Shown one piece after another: positions 25,288-34,141 of a stretch of DNA of 64,000 nucleotides. Position numbers and translations under genes: made by a program. The DNA lies in contig JAFUOO010000018.1 in the NCBI GenBank assembly GCA_017472685.1, forward strand, positions 39,067-103,066, given 5' to 3'. Each line of letters opens with the position of its first letter. Position 1 is the stretch's first letter. The notes beneath the pieces were generated by a model. That model did no database searches and had not been told where the DNA came from. It worked only from the letters and a program-made list of their open reading frames with translations. The DNA comes from Clostridia bacterium (lineage in GTDB: Bacteria > Bacillota > Clostridia > UMGS1883).

Positions 25288-28200
25288 TTAATTATTATTC
25301 ATAAAACTGATACCGCCTGCCATAAGCTTGTCGCCGCCTATGCCCCAGCCGCCAATCAATGTAACCTTGGAAAGGTCTTCAGCATCGGGTGCAGATGCAC
25401 GGTATTCGTAGTCAAGGGCTAATGTGTAATTGTTGCCCTCTTCATCTGTTACGTATGCACTGAAGGTGCCTGCTTCCACATCTGTTTCTATATGAAGATA
25501 ATACTTCTTGCCTGCTTCATAAGGAACAGCTTCATAGCTTTCAATAACCGTTCCGTTATAAGCATCCATGGTGCCGTCGGGCTTGAAGCGTATTACTATA
25601 TTGAACTGGTCATACCATGTGGGGTTTGAAGAGGAGGCTGTAATGCCTATTACGTTATCTGTCACCTCTAAAGGCTTCACAACCATATCGATTGTGCCCT
25701 TTGTTATTGCTTCAAACTCTATCGCCTCAAAGCCTGCTGTTGAATAAAGGGGCTCTTCTACGTAGTATTCACCGTCAGTAACATCAATTGCCTCTGTCTT
25801 ATAATCAGTAAGAGTGTAGGCTGAGCTTCCGTCTGTAACTGCAAAGGCATCGCTGCCTTCGGGTACATAGAACACAACTGCTGCATCCGTAGGTACCACA
25901 AAGTTTTCGGGGTTAGAAACCATGCTTCCCATCTTTGTTACCTTTTCCATGCCTGTTGTTGAAATTGTTTCTCCGTCTACAACTTCAAGATAAGCTGCAT
26001 TGCCTTCATAGTTGCCGCCTGCAGACGCGCTTTCTCTGTCAACTACATATGCGCCTGCTGTGGGAGCATACAATGTAAAGGTTACCGTGTCGGATGCAGC
26101 GGCAACAAATTCTGTTACATCAAAGCTTACCCACTGCTCAACAACTGCCTTCTGGCTCGTAATTGTTGCATTTGCAGGAATTGACATAAATTCGTCGGAC
26201 CATACAAGGTTCAGAGCGGGGGCATAGTCAGCTGCCGTATAGCCCTCAGCCTCATTGACTGCTGTTTCCACACAGCCTGCAGCAAGCTTCATTTCGCCTG
26301 CTGTTGACTGAACAAAATTCTGATTAACCTTTGCAACATAAACATTCAGTTTAACTGCCTTGCCCTCTTCATAGTCCTCGGGAACATTGAAGGTGAGAAG
26401 GGGCACGCGGGGGTTACCAACATTTGAGCCACCCGTCATGGTGCTGTTACCATCTGCGTCAAGGTTTTCAATGTCTGTAATACCGGAAGAGCCGATAAAG
26501 AGCATGTCGGAAAGAGCATTGCTTACAGCGCCGTCAACAGGCGCAAAGGTGTCGGAAATAACAGCGTTGTTATGAACTATTTCAAATTCTACAGTATGTG
26601 TTTCAATTCCGTCGTTTGCTGCCGCGTATACCTGCTCCTCGCTTCTTACCACATATGCCTTACCGTCGTGTTCATAGTAGTATTCGCCTGCAGGAATATC
26701 GTAAAGAATGTCGCCTTCTTCATATTCTTCAAAAACCTCACTCCAGGATGCAGCAGTGCCGTTTTCGCCTGTGATAACATACTGAACAGTTTTTGCCTGT
26801 GTTTCTTCGGCAATTTCCTTCTGGCTGAATTCAACGTTTGCTACTGCGAGCTTGTTGCCGCCTACATTCCAGCCACCTACAACAGAGAGCTTTCCTAAGT
26901 TATCTGCCCAAGGAGCTGATGCGCGGTAGGAATAATCGGTTGCAAGAGTGTAGTCGTTGCCGTCTTCATCGGTGATTACAGCGCTGAACTTACCCGTTGC
27001 TACATCGGTTTCAATGTGAAGATGATATACCTTGCCTGCTTCATAGGTAATGGTTTCTTCACTGTCCATTGCTGTAGAATTGTATGCAAGGATTGTTCCG
27101 TCGGGGCGGAAGCCGATTACTATGTTGAACTTATCATACCAAGTGGGAGCAGATGATGAAGATGTAATACCGATGACATTGTCTACAACCTCAATGGGTT
27201 TAACATCCATGTCGATTGTACCGTTTGTTATCGCCTCGTAGGATAACGGTTCAACGCCTGCCGTTGAGTAGATATATTCCATATCTTCAGTTTCGGGCTC
27301 GTCTGTAACCATGGAGGGATGGTAAACCTTAATATTTCTCATTTCCAGGTCGCCGTCTGCAGCCCCGTTACCGCGGAGATTGATTGTATTTATCATATCG
27401 GGGTTCTGTTCTCTGCGGAAGGTCTTGTTTTCGGCAGTGTAAACAGTGCCGTCGCTGTTTGTGGCATATACGCTGAAGGTGTCGCTGCTCGCATCAGCCC
27501 ATACAAGCATTCTGTAAACATCACCTGCCGTAACAGTGCTCTTGAGAACGCTGCCGCCGTCGCTTGTGCCGTTTTTGTTACCGCCTGTTGCTCTGAGAGT
27601 GCCACCGTTAGGGCTTATACCAAACGCACCACTACCCCAGATTGTGCCGTTGTAGCCGAACTGAGCACCTGTATCGCTGACACGGTTAACCACCATATCA
27701 AACTCAATTGCAAATTCGTCAGCTATTTCATGAGGAAGATAAACCGCGTTATCGCTGTTGCCCTTGGATAAAATATCCTCAAGAGTGAAGCTTGCAGGCA
27801 GAACAGTTACAAGAGCAACTGCAGAAACATCGGTGTCTGCACACTTACCGTACACGGTGTTTTCGCCCACGCTGAGATTGGACAAATCCCAGGAGGTTAC
27901 ATTTACAACCGTGGGTGTACCCTGCATTGTTGTTGCATTGAGCTGAGTAGGCAGAACAGGAGCATTACCTTCGATAACTGTAGCACTCACCTCTTCAATT
28001 TCTGCAACTGCATCCAGAGAATATGTAATGTTTACTGTGTTTACAGCCAAAGATGCTGTAAGGGAGGTTTTATTGTCTTCATCCTTTGTGTAAGCTACGC
28101 CGTTGTATATGATTTCATCCGGCGCATAGGCTGCAAGGTCAATTACAGCATTGAGATCAGACTTCACACTGACAGACTGCGCAATTTCTGTTGACAAATC

Positions 28201-28602
28201 TGCGCTTGAAACAAATCGGATTAAGGTCTGCACATCAAAGGATATCTGCGTTTTTCCGGGAGCCTCAATAGCTGTACCGCCCACATACAAATCGTATGTA
28301 CCGTCTCTGTCCTTTTCGCGCATTTTTAAAGAATAGGTAACACTGTTTCCGTTAACCTCTTTCTGGTCAACGTAATCAATGTCTTCATTTTCTGCTGTGA
28401 GAATGCTTTCGCCTTCCTTCACAACAAGAACTGTGGATGTCTGTGCCGATTCGGGATTATTATAATTAACTGTCACCTGAACTTCTCTTTCAGAATCTGT
28501 GCCCACGCTTACCGAAATGCCGGTAATGCTTGCCGCAGACACGGAAACTGTCATTACAAGAGTAAGTATCAGGCTTATCACAATTGTTGAAAACTTTTTC
28601 AT
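25288..28602 (-). CDS. Large modular secreted carbohydrate-binding-type protein
   Basis: 1104 residues from the ATG at 28602, after AAAGGAG; the frame runs further upstream to 28686 but overlaps the GH16 gene end and lacks a site. Signal peptide (1-23), beta-rich Ig-like regions (to about 265), a LamG/concanavalin-like region (about 275-430), a module starting Y-S-T-A-G-V-E (about 460-615), a DNRLRE/CBM96-like beta-sandwich (about 700-880), and a C-terminal repeat of the earlier module starting Y-S-T-A-G-F-E (about 950-1104). The two repeats share about two thirds of residues. No catalytic motif is seen. It follows a GH16 gene by 35 bp in one operon and probably helps bind the same glycan. 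Confidence 0.75.
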   Translation of the reverse strand: MKKFSTIVISLILTLVMTVSVSAASITGISVSVGTDSEREVQVTVNYNNPESAQTSTVLVVKEGESILTAENEDIDYVDQKEVNGNSVTYSLKMREKDRDGTYDLYVGGTAIEAPGKTQISFDVQTLIRFVSSADLSTEIAQSVSVKSDLNAVIDLAAYAPDEIIYNGVAYTKDEDNKTSLTASLAVNTVNITYSLDAVAEIEEVSATVIEGNAPVLPTQLNATTMQGTPTVVNVTSWDLSNLSVGENTVYGKCADTDVSAVALVTVLPASFTLEDILSKGNSDNAVYLPHEIADEFAIEFDMVVNRVSDTGAQFGYNGTIWGSGAFGISPNGGTLRATGGNKNGTSDGGSVLKSTVTAGDVYRMLVWADASSDTFSVYATNSDGTVYTAENKTFRREQNPDMINTINLRGNGAADGDLEMRNIKVYHPSMVTDEPETEDMEYIYSTAGVEPLSYEAITNGTIDMDVKPIEVVDNVIGITSSSSAPTWYDKFNIVIGFRPDGTILAYNSTAMDSEETITYEAGKVYHLHIETDVATGKFSAVITDEDGNDYTLATDYSYRASAPWADNLGKLSVVGGWNVGGNKLAVANVEFSQKEIAEETQAKTVQYVITGENGTAASWSEVFEEYEEGDILYDIPAGEYYYEHDGKAYVVRSEEQVYAAANDGIETHTVEFEIVHNNAVISDTFAPVDGAVSNALSDMLFIGSSGITDIENLDADGNSTMTGGSNVGNPRVPLLTFNVPEDYEEGKAVKLNVYVAKVNQNFVQSTAGEMKLAAGCVETAVNEAEGYTAADYAPALNLVWSDEFMSIPANATITSQKAVVEQWVSFDVTEFVAAASDTVTFTLYAPTAGAYVVDRESASAGGNYEGNAAYLEVVDGETISTTGMEKVTKMGSMVSNPENFVVPTDAAVVFYVPEGSDAFAVTDGSSAYTLTDYKTEAIDVTDGEYYVEEPLYSTAGFEAIEFEAITKGTIDMVVKPLEVTDNVIGITASSSNPTWYDQFNIVIRFKPDGTMDAYNGTVIESYEAVPYEAGKKYYLHIETDVEAGTFSAYVTDEEGNNYTLALDYEYRASAPDAEDLSKVTLIGGWGIGGDKLMAGGISFMNNN

Positions 28603-28637
28603 TTTTCTGACTCCTTTCGGACATGTATTATGTAAGA

Positions 28638-31406
28638 TCAATACTGGAAGCTTCTGATGTATCTGCAACGAAGACCGTCGTTCCATACCATTGTATCGTC
28701 AGGTTCTGTTTCCCAACCGCCTACGCCTGTGTTAAGGATAAGACGCATGTTCTTCTGGAAGTTGATTGTTGCATGATTGTGGCCTCTCTGGAACAGGTTT
28801 CCGTCCACATAGAACTTAACGTAGTCATAACCCCAGTCAAGAGCAAAGGTGTGGTAACCTGTTGCAACATTTATGCTGCTTGTCTGCTTGCCGAAGAGGT
28901 TGTTTGTATCGCCCTCTCCATGAATTGCAGTGTGCCATGCATTGTGACCGTAGGTCTTTGAAAGAGTTTCGAAAATATCAATTTCGGGAGGCCAGGAATC
29001 ACGACCCGTAAGCCAGAACGCATTCCAGTAGCCAACGGGGCTGTTGGGCTGCTTGAAGCTACCTTCAAGATAGCACTGTCGGTTATAAACCTTGTCCTGA
29101 ATGCTTACAACGCCAACATAGCCTGCCCACTTGTACCAGCCTGTTTTACCAAAATCACCGCTGTAATATTTACCTGTTTCTCCGCTTAAATCCTTCTGCC
29201 AGTCACCGGAGCCAATCTTTGTAGCTTTAAGGAATAATTCACCGTTTTCAACAATTACATTGTTCTTTGAAATAAGAGCGGTGAAATTATAGGAGTCGTT
29301 TGTGGGGTTATTTGCCTTCCAGGGGTAATTTGTCCACCACTGGGAAGAAATTGAGTTGCCGTAGAAATTATCGGAGGCATGAGCTGTTACCTCACTTCTG
29401 AGATAGAAGGTAGCCTGTGCCTGACCCCACATCTTCCAGGGCTTTAAGGTACCTGTCTTGTAATCGCTTGTTGTATCGTAAAGATATTTGTTTTCCATAG
29501 CAGTTTTGCCGGAGTTATACGACTTGAGATATGTACGGTAGGTATATGTGCTGCCTGTATAATAGCCTACATTGTCTGCCTCTTCCTTATAGAAGGTAGC
29601 TCTTGCATAAAAATCGCCTGTGTTTTCAAGCTTCTTCAGATAGAAGGCATCGCCCATTTCGGCAACCACAAAGTAGCCGGGCATTGTTACAGCCTCTAAG
29701 GATACACCTGTACCTATAAGACCTCTGCGTTCAACAAATCGTGTAATTGCAGGGTTCTTATCTGCGGCAACAGCAAGGGTGTTATCCGCACCGTTGTGAT
29801 AAATGTATCTTCCGTAGTAGTCGCCCGAGGAAGTAGGATAGCTCGAAAGTCTTGTTGCTTCAAGTCTTACGATACCGTTTGCAGGCTCTGCACCCGGAAC
29901 ATTGCCGGCTATGCGGCCAACATCGCGGAGATTGATATTGTTTACTGTCATCTGTGTTTTTGCACCTACACCTGTGTTGAAGGAAAGTGTATTGGCTTCA
30001 AGATAGGTCCACGAGCTGCTTCGTGTCAGCTCTGCATCGGTGTAGTTAAAATATATAAGCTGTTTTTCTGTAACAACCGAGTCGGAAACTGTTATTAAGC
30101 AGCTTCTGTCCAATGGTGATACAAGAAGCGAAAAGCTGAGTTTTTCGTCCTTATTGAAGGTGTTTTCAAATAAAGCAATGGGCGCTTGTTCATTAAAATA
30201 GTTGGACACAATGCGCTTGATTGCAAGCTTGCCGCTTCCCGCGTTGTCAAGTCTTATCTGAATTGCGGAATAGTTGTCCAGATCTGCAGCGCCTGTAATT
30301 GGGCCGTCTGTAAGAGAAATACCCGAATAAGATGCAGAGGTCTCGCTGCCTGCGATGCTGGATGCAACCTCTAAATCAAAGGTAATTTCGTAATCGCCTC
30401 TGTCTGCAGGAATTGTAAGCTCCTTCTGCGCCATTACGCCGCCTGCACCGTCTGTGCCGTCACGGCTTACGTTATCGTAAAGGAATACACCGTTAATGCC
30501 TGTTTCGGCATAAAGCTGACCGCCGAGAGCAGGAGTGTAATTTGTGTAGGTCAATTCGTCTATGGCATTGATGTGCCAATCGGCTTCCATTTCGGCTTTT
30601 GTCATGAGCATTTCGCCGGAGTTGTCCTTATAGCCGTACACTTCAACCTCACTGATGCCTGTTATTGAGCCGCTCTTTGCTCCAAGCAGGGTTACCTTTA
30701 CATATTTTGCTCTTATCTCTGCAACGTTAACTGTCTGCAAGGCGTTTGTCTTGCTGCTTGTAACTTCACCTGCAATGCAGGTAAAGTTTTCGCCGTCTTC
30801 ACTTGCGGAAATTGAGAATATATATTCGCTGCTGCTTCCGGATGCAAATGCAAGAGAAACTCCAGTTAAAATGTGGTCTCCGCCCAGATACAGGTTAAGG
30901 CTTTCATCAGCCTCGGTAACGCCCCATTTTGTACTGAGACTTCCGTCCACTGCATTGGATGCAGGATTTGCCGCATCTTCAATATTTGTTGCCCATACAT
31001 CGAAGGCTGTAACATCAATTTTATCGCCTGTAAGAGTTTCCACATACTCACATTCTTCAACTGTCAGAGCTGCTTCCGGCAGGAGCGAATCGTCCCAGAC
31101 AAGAATCTTCACATTTTCCTGAGAGGATATGTCTGCTACATATGTGTTGTACACTTCAGCATTTGCTGCCACAGGCACAACAAATTTTTCGGCATTTTTA
31201 AATGTGCCGTCATTTTCAAAGCTTGTAAGGAATACAACAGCATTCTGTTCTGTCGCACTTTCGTTCTGTATGTTTACAGAAAACGCTACCTGACTGTCTG
31301 TTCTTTTGCCTGTAATTTCAACCAACATATCACTTGCCGAAGCAGAGATTGCTGTCATGGAAGTTATCATAACCAGGCTTAAGATAATTGCTAAAACTCT
31401 TTTCAT
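28638..31406 (-). CDS. Secreted GH16 glycoside hydrolase with discoidin and AbfB-like modules (paralogue 1)
   Basis: 922 residues behind AAAAGGAGAGG. Order: signal peptide (1-24), beta-rich N-region, F5/8-type-C (discoidin/CBM32) module (about 135-265), LamG-like module (about 300-490), AbfB/CBM42-like beta-trefoil (about 505-650; ends in A-R-A-T-F), GH16 catalytic domain (about 670-922). The GH16 nucleophile/acid pair is in E-I-D-I-F-E (near 808). GH16 enzymes cleave beta-1,3/1,4-glucans or galactans; which one is unclear. The AbfB-like module binds arabinose in known cases, suggesting an arabinose-bearing substrate. It ends in R-S-F-Q-Y like paralogue 2. Confidence 0.88.
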   Translation of the reverse strand: MKRVLAIILSLVMITSMTAISASASDMLVEITGKRTDSQVAFSVNIQNESATEQNAVVFLTSFENDGTFKNAEKFVVPVAANAEVYNTYVADISSQENVKILVWDDSLLPEAALTVEECEYVETLTGDKIDVTAFDVWATNIEDAANPASNAVDGSLSTKWGVTEADESLNLYLGGDHILTGVSLAFASGSSSEYIFSISASEDGENFTCIAGEVTSSKTNALQTVNVAEIRAKYVKVTLLGAKSGSITGISEVEVYGYKDNSGEMLMTKAEMEADWHINAIDELTYTNYTPALGGQLYAETGINGVFLYDNVSRDGTDGAGGVMAQKELTIPADRGDYEITFDLEVASSIAGSETSASYSGISLTDGPITGAADLDNYSAIQIRLDNAGSGKLAIKRIVSNYFNEQAPIALFENTFNKDEKLSFSLLVSPLDRSCLITVSDSVVTEKQLIYFNYTDAELTRSSSWTYLEANTLSFNTGVGAKTQMTVNNINLRDVGRIAGNVPGAEPANGIVRLEATRLSSYPTSSGDYYGRYIYHNGADNTLAVAADKNPAITRFVERRGLIGTGVSLEAVTMPGYFVVAEMGDAFYLKKLENTGDFYARATFYKEEADNVGYYTGSTYTYRTYLKSYNSGKTAMENKYLYDTTSDYKTGTLKPWKMWGQAQATFYLRSEVTAHASDNFYGNSISSQWWTNYPWKANNPTNDSYNFTALISKNNVIVENGELFLKATKIGSGDWQKDLSGETGKYYSGDFGKTGWYKWAGYVGVVSIQDKVYNRQCYLEGSFKQPNSPVGYWNAFWLTGRDSWPPEIDIFETLSKTYGHNAWHTAIHGEGDTNNLFGKQTSSINVATGYHTFALDWGYDYVKFYVDGNLFQRGHNHATINFQKNMRLILNTGVGGWETEPDDTMVWNDGLRCRYIRSFQY

Positions 31407-31469
31407 TCTTTATCCTCTCCTTTTAAAAAATTTCCCTCAGTATAAGAATAACGCCCTTTGTGCATTTTG

Positions 31470-31497
31470 TCTATAAAAACTTTTGATTTTTGTACAA
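31470..31497 (-). promoter_or_regulatory. Promoter of the GH16 / modular protein operon
   Basis: On the minus strand TTGTAC (31492-31497), 16-nt spacer, TATAGA (31470-31475), 64 nt before the start codon. Confidence 0.5.
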
Positions 31498-31578
31498 TTT
31501 CGTCATATTTGCACAAAAGAAGCTCAAAAAACACGGTTTTTCAATAATTTTCAGGCTTTCTTTGTCCATTTTTTATAT

Positions 31579-31609
31579 TACAAAACGGTACATTTGGTGT
31601 ACAAAACGG
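31579..31609. promoter_or_regulatory. Paired direct repeats upstream of the GH16 operon
   Basis: TACAAAACGG occurs at 31579-31588 and 31600-31609, i.e. 21 bp apart (two helical turns). This is the arrangement expected for a regulator binding two sites on one DNA face. No regulator gene is adjacent. Confidence 0.35.
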
Positions 31610-31652
31610 CATGTTTAACACTGCCAAAAACCGCCATTTTAGGCTTTTTTCC

Positions 31653-31687
31653 GAAAAAAATCAGGATGCTCAAAAAAACATCCTGAT
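31653..31687 (-). terminator. Orphan terminator upstream of the GH16 operon
   Basis: ATCAGGATG/CATCCTGAT stem followed on the minus strand by seven Ts. Its only upstream feature on that strand is the tRNA-Ser 3' remnant at 31799-31820; it is most simply the old tRNA terminator. The stretch 31688-31798 holds no gene. Confidence 0.75.
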
Positions 31688-31798
31688 TCAATACAAATTT
31701 GCGTCACCTTATTTATGTGCAAATTTTACAACAATATGCTTTTTCATGGGCTTTTTTAGGAGTAAGAGATTATTTCGCAATATAAGATGCGCATTATC

Positions 31799-31820
31799 CT
31801 GGCGGAGAAAGAGAGATTCG
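31799..31820 (-). repeat. tRNA-Ser 3'-end remnant (att-like direct repeat, left copy)
   Basis: 22 bp identical to the 3' end of the intact tRNA-Ser(GCU) including the CCA complement (33764-33785). The match stops at the T-loop and the rest of the tRNA is absent here. Confidence 0.8.
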
Positions 31821-31929
31821 CCCTGCGTGACTGTTGCATCATCAATTCAATTTCACTGTGTTGCTGCCACTCAAAATTGCTTCCTCTCTTGCCGGCGCTT
31901 CGAGTTCGAAATTTTACATTGCGCACACT

Positions 31930-31961
31930 AAAAAAAACAGCACACCATATAGATGTGCTGT
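31930..31961 (-). terminator. Terminator after the HAD gene
   Basis: ACAGCACA/TGTGCTGT stem (31937-31944 with 31954-31961) with a run of Ts on the minus strand. The 31821-31930 stretch shows nothing else I can name. Confidence 0.85.
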
Positions 31962-32040
31962 CAAGGACGGAGAAAGTGCGCGTACCATCGAATTCCCCAC
32001 TTTTTTCGTGAGAAACCAGTATGTACCTACTAAAAGTGAC

Positions 32041-32727
32041 CTAATTATCAATTTCTACAAATTCAATTAACTGTCTTAAATCACTTATTGTCCACGCATC
32101 ATTATCATTTCCCGTGCGGTCAATCAAAAAAGAAGTAAATCCTTGTTCTCTTGCTCCGTCAGCTTCTATCTTGTAGTCATCTACATAAATACTTTCTTCT
32201 GCAGTTACGCCTTGTGCATCTAAAGCGGCTTTGAAAATAATCGGATTTGGTTTACCTGCACCTACCAAAGAGCTTGCAGTAAACGAGGTAAAATATTTTG
32301 CTATACCTAATTGCTGCAGGAAAAATTCAAGCGACGGCGAGGTATCACTGATAACGCCCATTTTGTACCCTTTGCTATAAAAATATTCTAACACTTCTAT
32401 TGTTTCAGGGAAAAGAACTCTGTCACCGTTACACCACAGCTCATTAAATAACAGCTCTGCCCGCTCTTTAACATCTTCCGTAACGCCTTCTTCGATTAGC
32501 AAATAGCTGTAATATCTTTTAAAAAACTCCCTCTCATCTTCAAGGTTTTTATACCAAGGCTTTTCACCTTCACTTGCAAGATGAAATAATTTCATCATTT
32601 TTTCGTAAGACAAATCAAAAGGTTTCCCACTCCACTCGCAAATCTGCCTGTCGCGCCAAGCTTCCTTTTCTTTAGTAAAATAAGTCAACGTTCCGTCCCG
32701 GTCAAAAAAAATAGCCTTATATTGCAT
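32041..32727 (-). CDS. HAD-superfamily hydrolase (YjjG-like)
   Basis: 228 residues. Motif I F-F-D-R-D-G-T-L at the start (catalytic aspartates), motif II S-D-T near 120, a lysine near 150 and motif IV D-D-Y near 178, with an alpha-helical cap between. These are soluble phosphatases acting on sugar phosphates or nucleotides; the form is close to YjjG or phosphoglycolate-phosphatase types. It is 25 bp downstream of the Fic gene and has the same AT-rich codon use, unlike the GH genes around. Substrate not known. Confidence 0.82.
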   Translation of the reverse strand: MQYKAIFFDRDGTLTYFTKEKEAWRDRQICEWSGKPFDLSYEKMMKLFHLASEGEKPWYKNLEDEREFFKRYYSYLLIEEGVTEDVKERAELLFNELWCNGDRVLFPETIEVLEYFYSKGYKMGVISDTSPSLEFFLQQLGIAKYFTSFTASSLVGAGKPNPIIFKAALDAQGVTAEESIYVDDYKIEADGAREQGFTSFLIDRTGNDNDAWTISDLRQLIEFVEIDN

Positions 32728-32752
32728 TGGATATCAACCCTTCCGTTTTATA

Positions 32753-33649
32753 TTACCCCTCGTACGGCACTTTAAAATAATTCAAATATTTTTTAAACCT
32801 GTCCTGTGCGGAAAGGCAGGTATCCGTTAAATATCCCTTTTCGTTATTCCATTCAGAAAGTCCCCTATAATAGAACATTTTTAAACTGTCATCAATGATG
32901 AATGGCACAATATTATTCTTTAAGCATTCTTTAAACATCAAGAGCCTACCTACACGACCGTTGCCGTCCTGAAACGGGTGTATTGTTTCAAACTGATAAT
33001 GAAATTCTATTATTTCTTCCAAAGAATGTTCATTCTTTTCATTATATGTTTTCAGTAACTTTTTTATTTTCTGTGCAACTTCTTTGGGACTTACCGTTTC
33101 CTTTCCACCAACTTCATTGGGAAGTTTTTTATATTCTCCAACGTTAAACCAATCTTTCCTTGAATCGCTTGTGCCGGATTTTAGCGTAAAATGCAATTCT
33201 TTTATAAATTTTTCCGCGAGCTTGTATGTTGCATTATCAATTATCATATCAATGCACTTAAAATGATTTGCCGTTTCTATAATATCATCAACGTTCAAGC
33301 TGTCATTTTCTATGCCGATAGTATTAGTTTCAAAAATATATCTTGTCTGGTCATGGGTCAAACAACTACCTTCAATATGGTTTGAATTATAAGTAAGTTC
33401 TATTTGTATTTTGTGATAGATTCCGCCTTTTAAGGAGGCTTTCTTCTCTTCACGTAATCTTTCAAGAAGGTTTTTAGGTTTACTGCTTTTTTTATTTATT
33501 CTTTCCGGTTTTTCTGCATTTTCGGGAATGTTCCATGTTTTACCCGTTAAAAACGCACCGGGTATTTTATTTTGAGCACAGTAGTTTCTAACGCTACGCT
33601 CAGACATATTCCACTTTTTTGCAATGTGAGACACAGACAAATAATTCAT
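32753..33649 (-). CDS. Fic family protein with N-terminal HTH
   Basis: 298 residues from the ATG at 33649, which has AAAGGAG in front; the ATG at 33667 is upstream of that site. N-terminal helix-turn-helix (about 1-45, H-I-A-K-K-W-N-M-S-E-R-S-V-R) of excisionase type; then an inhibitory-helix motif S-N-H-I-E-G, matching (S/T)xxxE(G/N), near 100; and a Fic core with H-P-F-Q-D-G-N-G-R-V-G-R (catalytic histidine near 213). Fic enzymes AMPylate proteins, and the internal motif keeps them inactive until relieved. The gene lies in a small island at a tRNA-Ser. A toxin-like role or DNA-linked regulation is inference. Confidence 0.9.
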   Translation of the reverse strand: MNYLSVSHIAKKWNMSERSVRNYCAQNKIPGAFLTGKTWNIPENAEKPERINKKSSKPKNLLERLREEKKASLKGGIYHKIQIELTYNSNHIEGSCLTHDQTRYIFETNTIGIENDSLNVDDIIETANHFKCIDMIIDNATYKLAEKFIKELHFTLKSGTSDSRKDWFNVGEYKKLPNEVGGKETVSPKEVAQKIKKLLKTYNEKNEHSLEEIIEFHYQFETIHPFQDGNGRVGRLLMFKECLKNNIVPFIIDDSLKMFYYRGLSEWNNEKGYLTDTCLSAQDRFKKYLNYFKVPYEG

Positions 33650-33730
33650 ATATACCACTCCTTTCATACCTTTATCGGCAAAAACTTTAACATTTCATTA
33701 AGTTTTATTTTGTTTTTTGCCGATAATTTA

Positions 33731-33760
33731 TAAAAAATAAATACACCCGAGAGTGTATTT
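33731..33760 (-). terminator. Terminator after tRNA-Ser(GCU)
   Basis: AAATACAC/GTGTATTT stem (33739-33746 with 33753-33760) followed by a T-rich run on the minus strand. Confidence 0.75.
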
Positions 33761-33764
33761 ATTC

Positions 33765-33856
33765 TGGCGGAGAAAGAGAGATTCGAACTCTCGCGCCGGT
33801 TACCCGACCTACGCCCTTAGCAGGGGCGCCTCTTCGGCCTACTTGAGTATTTCTCC
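33765..33856 (-). tRNA. tRNA-Ser (anticodon GCU)
   Basis: 92 nt with encoded CCA. The anticodon loop reads CTGCTAA within CCC/GGG, a long class II variable arm follows, and the T-arm has GTTCGAAT. The 3' 22 nt are duplicated at 31799-31820, so this tRNA marks one border of an island. Confidence 0.96.
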
Positions 33857-33955
33857 ATGTGAAATAATAGCGGCAAAGTGCCCTTCTGTGAGGTACGGCT
33901 CACATACCTATTTTGTTAAAACGGATGCCCGACAGCCTCTGCTGTGGGCTATCCG

Positions 33956-34042
33956 TGGCGGAGAAGGTGGGATTCGAACCCACGGCACTTTCGTGTCACT
34001 GGTTTTCAAGACCAGCTCCTTAAACCACTCGGACACCTCTCC
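33956..34042 (-). tRNA. tRNA-Ser (anticodon UGA)
   Basis: 87 nt. The anticodon loop is CTTGAAA within CTGGT/ACCAG; long variable arm and GGTTCGAATC T-arm; GCCA at the end. It lies 99 bp upstream of tRNA-Ser(GCU) in the same direction; the two may be one transcript. Confidence 0.96.
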
Positions 34043-34111
34043 ATAAGCTGTCACGCACATATTATTATACTCACGTGAAAGGCTTTTGTCAAGCAATATT
34101 TTCAAAAAATT

Positions 34112-34136
34112 AAAGGGGCGAACAATCGCCCCTCTT
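34112..34136 (-). terminator. Terminator after the GH43-type gene
   Basis: GGGGCGA/TCGCCCC stem with a TTTAATTTTTT tract on the minus strand, directly past the stop. Confidence 0.85.
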
Positions 34137-34141
34137 TCTTA

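Noticed and set aside
31757..31798. Possible third copy of structured element A/B (shares TAAGAGATTATT)
   Set aside because: Only one short word is shared; the paired helices of the element cannot be built here.
31688..32040. Small plus-strand open frames between the orphan terminator and the HAD gene
   Set aside because: They cross the tRNA remnant and the HAD terminator, overlap each other and have no ribosome sites.
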